64,000 bases of DNA from Aquibacillus saliphilus. Its GTDB lineage: Bacteria; Bacillota; Bacilli; Bacillales; Amphibacillaceae. Of the stretch, positions 17,456 to 26,730 are shown in pieces. Position 1 is the first letter of the stretch. Every line of letters begins with the position of its first letter. The translations under genes were made by a program, and so were the position numbers. A model generated the notes under the pieces. It was not told where the DNA came from and did not search any database. It worked only from the letters and a program-made list of their open reading frames with translations. The DNA lies in NCBI RefSeq assembly GCF_020404745.1, contig NZ_JAIZAP010000005.1, positions 124,001 to 188,000 of the forward strand. The letters are read 5' to 3'.

Positions 17456-18442
17456 TTAGTACTTTTCACTAATTTCATTTATCATTTCAGTAACGGAAAC
17501 TAATCCACCACCAGAAAGGTACCAATAGTCAGGACTTAGGTACACAATATTTTCATTTTTATATGCCTCAGTTTTCTTGACTAGTTCATTTTCAAGTGTT
17601 TTCTCAGCAGATGCTTCCCCACCAACCACTTTGTTTCTATCAATAACAAATAAGTATTGTGGGTCTTTCTCCGCGATGTATTCAAAGCTTACATTTTGAC
17701 CATGTGTGGAAACTTCTAGCGAATCATCTACTGGAGTAAAGCCAAAGATGTCATGAATAAGTCCAAATCTTGAACCCGGTCCATAGGCACTGATACTACC
17801 ATCATTAGTCAAGATAATTAGTCCGTTGTCACCATTTGCTATAACTTCTTCATTTAACTGTGAAATTGCATCATTTATTGAAGAAAGCTCTTTTTCTACT
17901 TCTTTTTCTTTGTCAAAAATTTGACCTAGAAGCTCAACATTTTCAGTAAATGAATCAATATATCTTGAAGTGTCAACCCCCATATAAATGGTTGGCGCAA
18001 GTTCGTTTAAATCTTCATATACTGCAGACTGTCTTCCTGAAATGATAATTAAATCAGGATCAATTTCTGCTATTTTTTCAAAATCTGGTTCTTTTATTCC
18101 ACCAGCATTTTCGTAGGTTGAATCCTCATACTTTTCTAAATAAGATGGTAAGCTATCTTGCGGGACTGCTGTTACCTCTACACCTAACTTGTCTAGGGAA
18201 TCTAATGTACCATAATCAAACACTACTACTTTTTCTGGATTTACAGGTACTGAAGTCTTGCCTAATTCGTGCTCAATTTCAATTTCCGTTGGTTCTTCTG
18301 CATCCTCTGAATCTGTAGATTGTTCTACCTCATTTTCTTTGTCGCTATCTGAAGCAGACGCTGCTTGCTCTTCGTTCGTACCACAAGCTGTTGCAAAAAC
18401 AATTAACACTATTAAAGACATTAGCAATGCTAACTTTTTCAT
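17456..18442 (-). CDS. Iron-siderophore ABC transporter, substrate-binding lipoprotein (YclQ/FatB-like)
   Basis: A 328-residue class III binding protein. A lipoprotein signal peptide ends in the lipobox FATAC (Cys20), followed by an acidic Ser/Glu linker (about 24-55). The periplasmic-binding fold starts at VVVFDYGTLDSLDKLGVEVTAVP and includes DPDLIIISGRQS. The sequence style is that of YclQ/FatB/CeuE, which bind catecholate siderophores such as petrobactin. It follows three transporter genes after a 215-bp gap that contains its own candidate Fur box, so it can be transcribed separately. Confidence 0.9.
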   Translation of the reverse strand: MKKLALLMSLIVLIVFATACGTNEEQAASASDSDKENEVEQSTDSEDAEEPTEIEIEHELGKTSVPVNPEKVVVFDYGTLDSLDKLGVEVTAVPQDSLPSYLEKYEDSTYENAGGIKEPDFEKIAEIDPDLIIISGRQSAVYEDLNELAPTIYMGVDTSRYIDSFTENVELLGQIFDKEKEVEKELSSINDAISQLNEEVIANGDNGLIILTNDGSISAYGPGSRFGLIHDIFGFTPVDDSLEVSTHGQNVSFEYIAEKDPQYLFVIDRNKVVGGEASAEKTLENELVKKTEAYKNENIVYLSPDYWYLSGGGLVSVTEMINEISEKY

Positions 18443-18497
18443 ACGAAATCACTCCTAAATTTTATTTGGTATTTTATTATTTAAACTGATAGCAGAT

Positions 18498-18512
18498 TGA
18501 TAACAATTCTCA
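18498..18512. promoter_or_regulatory. Candidate Fur box before the binding-protein gene
   Basis: TGATAACAATTCTCA matches the 7-1-7 Fur core TGATAAT-N-ATTATCA at most positions and lies 56 bp upstream of the lipoprotein start. It would give iron control independent of the upstream operon. Confidence 0.5.
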
Positions 18513-18657
18513 GTGAACTTCAATAAAGAAGCACTACTTTCGGGTAGCTTATTTCTAGGGCCCAGCCACCAATCATATAGTGCTAAAATAGAACACTTTT
18601 TCGTTATCTATTTACTATCAAATTTTAAATCAAGGTTTAAATCAAGGTTTAAAAAAA

Positions 18658-19416
18658 CTATGAAAAGTATAGGCAAATTCTACATTGATCAATATCTTGA
18701 ATTTTGATATCCATATCATAAACTTCTTTTAAGACTTTTTTATTAATAATTTCATTGGTCGTTCCTTTTTGCACAATTTCTCCATTTTTTAGTGCTACGA
18801 TATAATCAGAGTAAACGGAAGCGAAATTAACATCATGGATAACAATTACCACTGTTTTTCCAAGTTCATCAGCAAGTCTACGTAAAACCTTCATTATTTG
18901 TACAGAATGCTTCATATCTAAATTATTAAGTGGCTCATCAAGTAAGATATAATCGGTATCTTGAGCGATAACCATAGCAATGTGAGCTCGCTGTTGTTGA
19001 CCACCACTTAATTGATCAATGAATTTATCTTGTATGTCTTCAAGTTCCATATAAGCAATGGCCTCATCCACAAATTTCTTGTCTTCTTTTGTTAATCTAC
19101 CTTGTGAATAAGGGAAACGACCAAAATTGACTAGTTCCTTTACTGTCAACCTCACGTTAATATGATTTGCTTGTTTTAAAATAGAAATCTTTTTGGCAAG
19201 TTCACTACTTCTGGTTTTGGTAATTTCCTGATCATCAATAATAACCTCACCATAATCTTTAGCTATTAGGCGGCTGACAATCGAAAGCAATGTACTCTTG
19301 CCTGCGCCATTAGGTCCAATGAATGAAGTGATTTTTCCTTTTGGTATCGTTAAAGAAACATTATCTAAAACTGCCTGATTTCCATAACTTTTGGATATTT
19401 CTTTTACTTCTACCAT
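18658..19416 (-). CDS. Iron-siderophore ABC transporter, ATP-binding protein (YclP/FatE-like)
   Basis: A 252-residue ABC ATPase of the FepC family, with Walker A GPNGAGKST, signature LSGGQQQR, Walker B YILLDEP and H-loop IHD. It energises uptake of an iron-siderophore complex through the two permeases encoded just upstream. Its start overlaps the end of the preceding permease gene by 7 bp, indicating one operon. The C-terminus CRICLYFS is slightly longer than typical. Confidence 0.93.
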   Translation of the reverse strand: MVEVKEISKSYGNQAVLDNVSLTIPKGKITSFIGPNGAGKSTLLSIVSRLIAKDYGEVIIDDQEITKTRSSELAKKISILKQANHINVRLTVKELVNFGRFPYSQGRLTKEDKKFVDEAIAYMELEDIQDKFIDQLSGGQQQRAHIAMVIAQDTDYILLDEPLNNLDMKHSVQIMKVLRRLADELGKTVVIVIHDVNFASVYSDYIVALKNGEIVQKGTTNEIINKKVLKEVYDMDIKIQDIDQCRICLYFS

Positions 19417-20357
19417 GATTTATTCTCCTTTAAAATTAGATATAGGAAGTACGCACCACCGACAAAATTAATAATCACGCTTAATGTCGTCGAAAAAGTA
19501 AATACACGATCAACAATTAACTGACCACCTACTAAAGCTATGATACTTATGAACACAGAACCTATGATTAGTTGACCATGCCTATATGTCCTTAGAAATT
19601 CGTGTGTAACATTTGCAACCAATAATCCTAAGAACAAGATTGGACCGACTAGTGCCGTCGCTACAGAAACTAGAATAGCTACAATGATTAATAATCTTTT
19701 TACAACAAAATCATAATCAACACCTAGATTAATTGCTTGTTCCTTTCCTAAAGAAAGTACATCTAAATATTTATAAAAACGTACAAAGTAAAGTAGCACA
19801 ACAACTATAATTCCTATTGAAAGATATAATATATCTGTATTTACATTATTAAAACTGGCGAACATACTATTTTGGATGACAAAAAATTCATTCGGATCAA
19901 TTAACACCTGCATAAAGGATGAAAGACTTCCAAAGAAAGTACCAAATATTAAGCCTACCAACAAAAGAAAGTAGATGTTCTGACCCTTTCGAAATAAGAC
20001 TTTAAAAAGAAGTAGTGCAAAAACAACCATTAAACTTACACAGATAATAAAATTAAAGTTCTGATTTAATACTGTAATACTGGTAGAACCAAATACAAAA
20101 ATAATAAAAGTTTGGACTAACAAGTAAAGAGAATCTAAACCAATAACACTGGGTGTTAAAATTCTGTTATTGGTAATCGTTTGAAAAATCATTGTTGAAA
20201 TAGCTATAACCGCACCTGTAATAACAATCGCTAGTACTCTGCTAGCTCTCCTTGGAAGAATATAATCCCAATTACTACTTATACCTAGGAATAAATAAAT
20301 ACATACTAAAATGACCGCGATAGCTGCAAGAAGACTTATTTTGACTTTATTATTCAT
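19410..20357 (-). CDS. Iron-siderophore ABC transporter, permease (YclO/FatC-like)
   Basis: A 315-residue FecCD-type permease with eight to nine hydrophobic segments. The conserved region GPILFLGLLVANVTHEFLRTYRHGQLIIGSVF (about 240-272) corresponds to the cytoplasmic loop that contacts the ATPase. Overlaps both neighbouring genes by 7-8 bp, so the three cistrons are translationally coupled. Forms a heterodimer with the next permease. Confidence 0.92.
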   Translation of the reverse strand: MNNKVKISLLAAIAVILVCIYLFLGISSNWDYILPRRASRVLAIVITGAVIAISTMIFQTITNNRILTPSVIGLDSLYLLVQTFIIFVFGSTSITVLNQNFNFIICVSLMVVFALLLFKVLFRKGQNIYFLLLVGLIFGTFFGSLSSFMQVLIDPNEFFVIQNSMFASFNNVNTDILYLSIGIIVVVLLYFVRFYKYLDVLSLGKEQAINLGVDYDFVVKRLLIIVAILVSVATALVGPILFLGLLVANVTHEFLRTYRHGQLIIGSVFISIIALVGGQLIVDRVFTFSTTLSVIINFVGGAYFLYLILKENKSW

Positions 20358-21300
20358 ATGACTTTCTCCTCATAACTAGGTAAAGAAAAATACCACTTCC
20401 AATTACCCCTACAGTCACACCAATTGCAATTTCATATGGATAAATGATAATTCTTCCAATGATGTCACATGCCAATACAAATACCGCACCTAATACTGCG
20501 GTATGAGGTAAACTATTTTTCAGATTATCCCCTTTATATATAGTTACAATATTCGGAATTATTAAGCCTAAAAACGGAATCATTCCAACAGTAAGAATCA
20601 CCACTGTAGTCATGAGTGCAACGATAACTAAACCAATATTAACGACTCGTTTGTGATTCATTCCTAGATTAGTTGAAAAATCTTCTCCCATTCCTGCAAT
20701 TGTAAATCGATTTGCAAACAAATAAGCAATAATGACTAAAGGCACACTAATATATAATATTTCATATCTACCTTGAAGAATTAGCGCAAAGTTCCCCTGT
20801 AACCAGGATGACATGTTTTGGATCAAATCATTTTGATAGGCAAAGAAAGTTGTGACAGAACTTATTATATTTCCAAACATTAATCCAACTAGCGGTATAA
20901 AAATTGGGTCCTTAAATTTAACTTTTTCTAGAATTTTCATAAAGATAAATGTCCCAATTAAAGCAAATGCAAATGCTACTAGCATTTTCTGCATCGGACT
21001 AGCTGATCCGAAAAGCATCAGTGACACAAGAATACCAAACCTAGCTGAATCCATTGTCCCTGCTGTTGTTGGTGAAACAAACTTATTTCTGCTCAATTGC
21101 TGCATAATAAGACCACAGATACTCATACTCATACCTGCAATTAAAATACTAATCAGTCTTGGTAATCTACTAATCAATAAGATTTGCAATTGATCTTCTG
21201 ATAAGTTTAAAAGATCTTTCGGGTTTAGATCAATAACACCGATAAAAAGGGAAACAAATGATAATAGGACTAGTAAGATAATTAAATTACGCAATTTCAT
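20350..21300 (-). CDS. Iron-siderophore ABC transporter, permease (YclN/FatD-like)
   Basis: A 316-residue FecCD-type permease, first gene of the transport operon. The family motif GMIPFLGLIIPNIVTIYKGDNLKNSLP lies near 240-265. ATG 21300 is chosen because AAAGGAA lies about 7 nt before it; a possible TTG eight codons upstream would lie before that site. A strong Fur box lies 70 bp upstream. With the genes below it builds a catecholate-siderophore (petrobactin-type) importer, the specificity being inferred from resemblance to YclNOPQ. Confidence 0.92.
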   Translation of the reverse strand: MKLRNLIILLVLLSFVSLFIGVIDLNPKDLLNLSEDQLQILLISRLPRLISILIAGMSMSICGLIMQQLSRNKFVSPTTAGTMDSARFGILVSLMLFGSASPMQKMLVAFAFALIGTFIFMKILEKVKFKDPIFIPLVGLMFGNIISSVTTFFAYQNDLIQNMSSWLQGNFALILQGRYEILYISVPLVIIAYLFANRFTIAGMGEDFSTNLGMNHKRVVNIGLVIVALMTTVVILTVGMIPFLGLIIPNIVTIYKGDNLKNSLPHTAVLGAVFVLACDIIGRIIIYPYEIAIGVTVGVIGSGIFLYLVMRRKSYE

Positions 21301-21369
21301 AAACGAATTCCTTTGCCTTCCCAACTACAACGAAAATTATTATGTAGATTAATAATAAACAAAACAACC

Positions 21370-21388
21370 AATAATGATATTCATTATC
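21370..21388. promoter_or_regulatory. Fur box upstream of the siderophore transport operon
   Basis: AATAATGATATTCATTATC agrees with 17 of 19 positions of the Fur consensus GATAATGATAATCATTATC. It lies between the divergent permease gene (start 21300) and the oxidoreductase gene (start 21554) and most likely gives iron-dependent repression of the transporter. Confidence 0.85.
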
Positions 21389-21553
21389 AATTAGATTACT
21401 ATAATAGTATCATGTTATAATAATCTGTCAACGGCTATTTTAGAAATTAAATTTAAAAACACTACTGACCTCAAAGTCATTTATCTATCAAAAACCTTAC
21501 AACCTGTTAAGATAATAATTACTAAATCTATTTTAATATGAGGAGGATTTCGG

Positions 21554-22780
21554 GTGAAATGGTGCTTGTTCTTTATGAAAAATTTGAATTTTGGAAAAAA
21601 ACTAATTAGACTCCATCATTCCAATGCTTTGTTATTTTATGTATTAAGTGTATCAGGTTTAATTCTAATTTCCGGTTACTTCAGAACTTATTTCCCTAGC
21701 ACGCGAGTCCTAATTAAAGATATCCACATTTGGACCGGATTCTTAAGTATTCTGCCTATCGTTTTTTATTTACCTAAAATACAAAAACATTTATTAACAC
21801 TGAGGAAAAGAAAAACACACCGAATCAATGTTTACTTCATCTTAGCCATCCTTATCTCTTTAATTATTTCCGGAATAATACTTACCTTTCAGCAACAAAT
21901 CCCACCTAAAATCAACTCATTTGCACTTTTTATACACGATATAGCCACATGGATTGGTTTACCATACGTAATTTTCCATAGTGTAACGAGAAGCAACTGG
22001 GTTAAAAATTATACTCACGCTAAAACGAGTCATCAATTACAGAATGAAGAGCCTACAATTATAGATAGAAATAACCCACTCCTGCGGCGGCGATCATTTT
22101 TGCAGATGTTAGTTGGTGCTACAATCGCTTTAGTGACAATTCCGTTATTCGGAAGCTGGCTGAAACCTTTCATTATTGGGAGCAGTCAAGTGAAACAAAA
22201 AAGTGCTAATACTATGAACCCTATACCAACGCCACAGTCCGCCCTCACATCAAGTAAAAGGAAAGGAGAATTCCGTTATTACACAATTACCGAAATGCCT
22301 TCATTTTCCAATCAAAATTGGTCTTTTACGGTAGATGGTCTAGTTAACAGGGAGCTTGTTTTCAGATGGGAAGATTTCGTTAAACTAAAGCGCGAAGCAC
22401 AACTATCTAACTTCCATTGTGTTACTGGTTGGAGTGTTTATAATGTTGTTTGGGAAGGTATTCCATTAAAAGGTTTACTAAACAAGGCTGGCATTGATCA
22501 AAATGCAAGCTATGTAAAGTTCTACTCTGGTGACGGTGTTTACACAGATACACTAACACTATCTGAAGCAATGATGGATGATGTTATGGTTGCCGTCTTA
22601 ATTGATGGTGAATTAATCACCCAACAAAATGGTGGACCTGTCCGACTAATCGCACCTAGACTATATGCCTACAAGTCTGTTAAATGGCTGACGAGAATCG
22701 AGGTTATCGAAGAAGAGCATATTGGTTATTGGGAAAAAAGAGGATATCCCCAAAATGCATGGGTAAAAGGAAAAAGCTAG
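21554..22780 (+). CDS. Membrane heme b / molybdopterin oxidoreductase with internal Tat motif
   Basis: A 408-residue protein in three parts. Residues 1-150 form a four-helix cytochrome b-like domain with candidate heme ligands H21/H22, H58, H128 and H142. A cytoplasmic loop then ends in RRRSFLQ (178-184), a twin-arginine motif followed by a fifth hydrophobic helix (185-202). Residues about 240-400 are a sulfite-oxidase-fold domain with the molybdenum-ligating cysteine C289 in FHCVTGWS. It should place the Moco domain outside the membrane. Starts at GTG, 7 nt after AGGAGG. Physiological substrate unknown; a YedY/MsrPQ-like reductase in one chain is one option. Confidence 0.85.
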   Translation: MKWCLFFMKNLNFGKKLIRLHHSNALLFYVLSVSGLILISGYFRTYFPSTRVLIKDIHIWTGFLSILPIVFYLPKIQKHLLTLRKRKTHRINVYFILAILISLIISGIILTFQQQIPPKINSFALFIHDIATWIGLPYVIFHSVTRSNWVKNYTHAKTSHQLQNEEPTIIDRNNPLLRRRSFLQMLVGATIALVTIPLFGSWLKPFIIGSSQVKQKSANTMNPIPTPQSALTSSKRKGEFRYYTITEMPSFSNQNWSFTVDGLVNRELVFRWEDFVKLKREAQLSNFHCVTGWSVYNVVWEGIPLKGLLNKAGIDQNASYVKFYSGDGVYTDTLTLSEAMMDDVMVAVLIDGELITQQNGGPVRLIAPRLYAYKSVKWLTRIEVIEEEHIGYWEKRGYPQNAWVKGKS

Positions 22781-22886
22781 ATTCTTAGAATAAATAAAAC
22801 ATGAACCAGTGCTTTTCTTATTTGTATATTACATTAGTCACGTTATAATAAAAAAAGTCGAAATAGCTAATAAAAGAGGTGCAAAC

Positions 22887-23501
22887 ATGATTGTCATCAT
22901 CGATAACTATGATTCATTCACATATAACCTTGTCCAGTACTATAAAGAACTTGATAGCATCGTCCATGTCTTTCGAAATGATCAACTAACATCTCAACAA
23001 CTACAACAACTAAATCCAGATTTAATTGTTTTTTCTCCTGGACCAGGAACACCTGATGACACAGGTGTTTGTCGAGATATTTTATCAACGTTTCACAAAA
23101 ATACTCCTATTTTAGGTGTTTGTCTTGGTTATCAACTAATTGTAGACTTCTTCGGTGGTCAAATTGTTAAAAGTAATCAACCAATGCACGGTAAACTATC
23201 CCTTATTCATCATACGAATCAAGGCGTTTTTGAGTCGATCACCTCTCCATTAAAGGTAACTCGCTACCATTCCCTAATAGCTGATATCAAACATATACCT
23301 ACTAGCCTAGATGTGACATCTCATACTTTGGATGGAGTAATTATGGGTGTCCGTCATCACAAGTATCCTGTCGAAGGCATTCAGTTTCATCCTGAATCAA
23401 TTTTAACTGACTATGGTTTTACCATGATAGAAAATAGTTATAAGCAAGCCTTAGCCTGGAACCCCGTCTATAACAACGGCGCTGGAGCTGGACGTGACTA
23501 A
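22887..23501 (+). CDS. pabA: Aminodeoxychorismate synthase, glutamine amidotransferase subunit
   Basis: A 204-residue class I glutamine amidotransferase (PabA/TrpG type). It starts MIVIIDNYDSFTYNLVQYY, has the oxyanion/nucleophile motif GVCLGYQ with the catalytic cysteine, and the His-Glu pair in FHPES. It passes ammonia to PabB to make 4-amino-4-deoxychorismate for folate. ATG 22887 follows AGAGGTG by 6 nt; in-frame codons upstream are untranslated leader. The dedicated pabBC fusion next to it favours folate over tryptophan synthesis. Confidence 0.92.
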   Translation: MIVIIDNYDSFTYNLVQYYKELDSIVHVFRNDQLTSQQLQQLNPDLIVFSPGPGTPDDTGVCRDILSTFHKNTPILGVCLGYQLIVDFFGGQIVKSNQPMHGKLSLIHHTNQGVFESITSPLKVTRYHSLIADIKHIPTSLDVTSHTLDGVIMGVRHHKYPVEGIQFHPESILTDYGFTMIENSYKQALAWNPVYNNGAGAGRD

Positions 23502-23569
23502 CTTAGCAATTAATTATCCACAGCATTCCATTTTATAATATCCTGACTATAAAAAAAGGAGAGATTGTA

Positions 23570-25318
23570 ATGAATCCTTTTCTTCTCTTTGAATTTGCAG
23601 ATGAAACTGGAGCAAAACACCCTACGTTGTTTACAGGTCCAATTGAAATAATAGAAACAGATAACTTAAGTGAAGTGTCTACCATTTTCAAGAAAATTGA
23701 AAATGCCCTTGATAACGGATATTACGTTGCTGGTTATCTATCATACGAAGCTGCGCCTGCTTTTGATGACAAATATAAAACGCACGAAAAAACCACTCTG
23801 CCGCTTGTATGGTTTGCTATTTTTGATAAACCAACAAATGAAATTCCACCTCACACCGAACAAAATTACGAGGTAGGTAATTGGCAATTAACGTCCGATT
23901 ATAGTGAATATCAAGCAGGAATTAACACGATTAAAAAGGCTATTTTGAACGGACACACGTATCAAGTAAATTATACAGCTAGATTACATGCAAATTTCCG
24001 AGGAGATGACCAAGCCTTTTATCAGCAACTTACACGAAATCAACAAGCCTCCTATAGTGCATATTTAAACCTTGGCAGGTACCGAATTCTTTCAGCTTCA
24101 CCTGAGCTTTTTTTTCGCTTGAATACTAATGAAATAACTACAAAGCCAATGAAAGGAACAGCGAAACGCGGACGGACAACTAGTGAGGATGAAGTTCTAA
24201 TTTCTAACTTAAAAGCATCTGAAAAAGAACAAGCAGAGAACCTAATGATCGTTGATTTGCTAAGAAATGATATTGGTAGAATCTCTAAAACAGGTACTAT
24301 TCGTGTGCCAAGATTGTTCGATGTGGAGACTTATCCTACTGTTCACCAGATGACCTCTACCATTACAGCCGAGTTAGAACCAAGTACAACTGTCTTCGAT
24401 TGGTTTAAAGCCTTATTCCCATGTGGTTCGATAACGGGCGCGCCAAAGATTAGTACGATGGATTATATCGCTAGTCTAGAGCAATCTCCAAGAGAAGTTT
24501 ATTGTGGAGCAATTGGTTATATTACACCTGAACGAAAGGCTATTTTCAATGTGCCAATTCGAACAGTTATTATTGACTCAGAAAATGAACTAGCGACTTA
24601 TGGTGTTGGTGGCGGGGTTACTTGGGACTCCACTGTTGAAGGCGAATATAATGAATTATTAACGAAGGCAAAGTTATTAACAGAGCGTAGACAAGAATTT
24701 CAATTACTTGAATCTTTAAAATTAGAAAACGGAGTGTTCCCACTTCTCTCCTATCATTTAAACCGATTAGAGGACTCTGCTAATTATTTTCAATTTCTGA
24801 TTGATGTAGATAATGTTAAAATGAGGTTGCAAAACTATGCTAAGAATAACTCAGAGGGTACATACAAGGTGCGACTTTTAATCGATAAGACCGGAAGCAT
24901 AACTATAAAAGGAGATAGTGCTAACCCGATCAACGAACCGGTTAGTTGTGAATTAGCAAAATCACCGATTAATGAGTTGGACCCATTCTTATATCATAAG
25001 ACAACAGTTCGCAATCAATATAACAGTTTCCAGCAACAAGACTCCACGACATTTTCAACATTACTCTGGAATAAATATGATGAGTTAACTGAGTTTACTA
25101 TTGGAAATCTTGTAGTTAAAATCAATGGTAACTACTATACACCTCCTATTACATCCGGACTGCTTGCAGGTACCTTTCGCCAAAAGTTATTAGACAAAGG
25201 GATTGTCGAAGAAAGAATATTACTTAAGTCAGAGATGAACAAGTTCGACGAAATATGGTTTATTAACAGCGTTCGAGGTTGGCTGAAAGTCAATTTGATT
25301 ACTAAAGAAGAGTTGTAG
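23570..25318 (+). CDS. pabB: Aminodeoxychorismate synthase component I fused to aminodeoxychorismate lyase
   Basis: A 582-residue fusion. Residues about 1-370 are PabB, with the chorismate-binding core LSASPELFFRL, KPMKGTAKRG, IVDLLRNDIGRI, PCGSITGAPK and GVGGGVTWDST. The lysine in PMKGT is the PabB-type nucleophile (TrpE has Ala there). Residues about 375-582 are a class IV PLP fold of the PabC type (LLSYHLNRLEDSANYFQF...LTEFTIGNLVVKINGNYYTPPITSGLLAGTFR), releasing pyruvate to give p-aminobenzoate. It starts 68 bp after pabA behind AAAGGAGAG. The pair makes PABA outside the usual folate operon. Confidence 0.93.
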   Translation: MNPFLLFEFADETGAKHPTLFTGPIEIIETDNLSEVSTIFKKIENALDNGYYVAGYLSYEAAPAFDDKYKTHEKTTLPLVWFAIFDKPTNEIPPHTEQNYEVGNWQLTSDYSEYQAGINTIKKAILNGHTYQVNYTARLHANFRGDDQAFYQQLTRNQQASYSAYLNLGRYRILSASPELFFRLNTNEITTKPMKGTAKRGRTTSEDEVLISNLKASEKEQAENLMIVDLLRNDIGRISKTGTIRVPRLFDVETYPTVHQMTSTITAELEPSTTVFDWFKALFPCGSITGAPKISTMDYIASLEQSPREVYCGAIGYITPERKAIFNVPIRTVIIDSENELATYGVGGGVTWDSTVEGEYNELLTKAKLLTERRQEFQLLESLKLENGVFPLLSYHLNRLEDSANYFQFLIDVDNVKMRLQNYAKNNSEGTYKVRLLIDKTGSITIKGDSANPINEPVSCELAKSPINELDPFLYHKTTVRNQYNSFQQQDSTTFSTLLWNKYDELTEFTIGNLVVKINGNYYTPPITSGLLAGTFRQKLLDKGIVEERILLKSEMNKFDEIWFINSVRGWLKVNLITKEEL

Positions 25319-25347
25319 ACTTAAAGGTCTATAACTCTTCTTTTTTA
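25307..25347 (+). terminator. Terminator of pabA-pabBC
   Basis: GAAGAGTTGTAGAC (25307-25320) pairs, with a G-T, with GTCTATAACTCTTC (25327-25340), then TTTTTTATTT. The left arm contains the stop codon. Confidence 0.88.
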
Positions 25348-25501
25348 TTTATGTTACCCCCTCATGCTGCTCCCCTTCATACAGCTATAAATGCTAATGT
25401 ACATTTACTTTTACATAAAGTTAAGTCGGCAAAACTACAAAATGGATAATCCTCATAATCTCTGATAAAATCACTGTTAAGAAAGAGAACGGAGGGATAA
25501 C

Positions 25502-26653
25502 GTGAAAATCGTCTCAATAGAACCAACACCAAGTCCACATTCGATGAAAATCAACTTAGATGAAACATTAACGGATGGGAAAACGTTAAACTTTAAATTG
25601 CAAGACGACCTTAGTGGTGCCCCTGACTATGTAAAACAAGTGCTCTCTATTGACGGTGTTAAAGGAATTTACCATGTAGTGGATTTTATAGCATTAGAAC
25701 GAAATCCCAAACATACATGGGAATCCATTCTGCCAAAAGTACGAGAAAAACTCGGTACCGTTGAACCAACTTCTACTGAAGATAACGTACAGAGTTATAT
25801 CAGCAATAATGACAACTCCTTCGGTGAGATAAAAGTACTCATCCAAATGTTTAGAGATATACCCATGCAAATAAAATTAGAGGATGGATCAGAAGAAAAA
25901 AGATATGGTCTTCCCACTATATTTACAGAAGCAGTAATGAAAGCATCCGAAGCATCAACAAATTTTGTCATGGAACGAAAATGGGTAGAACAAAACGTCA
26001 GGTATGGAACTATGGACCAGGTTGGTGAAGAAGTTGCTGAGGAACTGTCTGCCAGTTATGATCTAGAGCGCCTGAATCATTTAGTTGAACTAGCACTCAA
26101 CAATTCAAACGAAGAAAAAACAGTACCACTTAAACAAAATGAAAAAGTTACAGTCGATATGTTTAATAATACTGATTGGAAAGTTCGCTATGCTGCACTA
26201 GATCGATTAATTAAATCCACATATTTAGATCTACCCGTGCTTGAAAAAGCTTTAAATGATGAAAAGGCTTCGATTAGACGTTTAGCTACTGCATACCTTG
26301 GGATGATAGAAGAACCAGAAGTATTGCCATATCTTTATCAAGCATTAAAGGATAAAACAGTAACCGTACGCAGGACAGCCGGCGATTGTATCTCTGATTT
26401 AGGCTTTAAAGAAGCAATGCCAGAAATGATTGCTTCCCTTACTGATTCAAACCGATTAGTACGGTGGAGAGCTGCTATGTTTTTATATGAGGTTGGTGAC
26501 GAGTCAGCCATTTCGGCTCTAAAAAATGCTAAAGACGAGCCAGAATTTGAAGTTCGTATGCAAATACAAATGGCACTTGAACGAATTGAAGGTGGAGAAG
26601 AAGCCAAGGGTTCCGTCTGGCACCAAATGACTCAAGCTACAAAACAAAAATAA
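25502..26653 (+). CDS. NifU-N and HEAT-repeat protein (YpgR-like)
   Basis: A 383-residue cytosolic protein in three parts: an Nfu/NifU N-terminal scaffold-like domain (1-85: IEPTPSPHSMKINLDETL...VLSIDGVKGIYHVVDFIALERN), a middle conserved 'virulence factor' domain (about 95-200), and HEAT-like repeats (about 225-375: DWKVRYAALDRLI, KASIRRLATAYLG, VTVRRTAGDCISDLG, RLVRWRAAMFLYEVG, FEVRMQIQMALERI). Start GTG after GGAGG. Together with the bacilliredoxin gene 77 bp downstream, a role in iron-sulfur or thiol homeostasis is plausible but unproven. Confidence 0.85.
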   Translation: MKIVSIEPTPSPHSMKINLDETLTDGKTLNFKLQDDLSGAPDYVKQVLSIDGVKGIYHVVDFIALERNPKHTWESILPKVREKLGTVEPTSTEDNVQSYISNNDNSFGEIKVLIQMFRDIPMQIKLEDGSEEKRYGLPTIFTEAVMKASEASTNFVMERKWVEQNVRYGTMDQVGEEVAEELSASYDLERLNHLVELALNNSNEEKTVPLKQNEKVTVDMFNNTDWKVRYAALDRLIKSTYLDLPVLEKALNDEKASIRRLATAYLGMIEEPEVLPYLYQALKDKTVTVRRTAGDCISDLGFKEAMPEMIASLTDSNRLVRWRAAMFLYEVGDESAISALKNAKDEPEFEVRMQIQMALERIEGGEEAKGSVWHQMTQATKQK

Positions 26654-26730
26654 GCAAAGCTCCCAAAGTTTTACAGACAGTTTACCAACGTGGTAAATTA
26701 GAAGAAACAAATTAATTTAGGAGGATTTTT

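Noticed and set aside
20852-21193. 113-residue plus-strand ORF
   Set aside because: Antisense to the siderophore permease; hydrophobicity is mirrored from the real gene.
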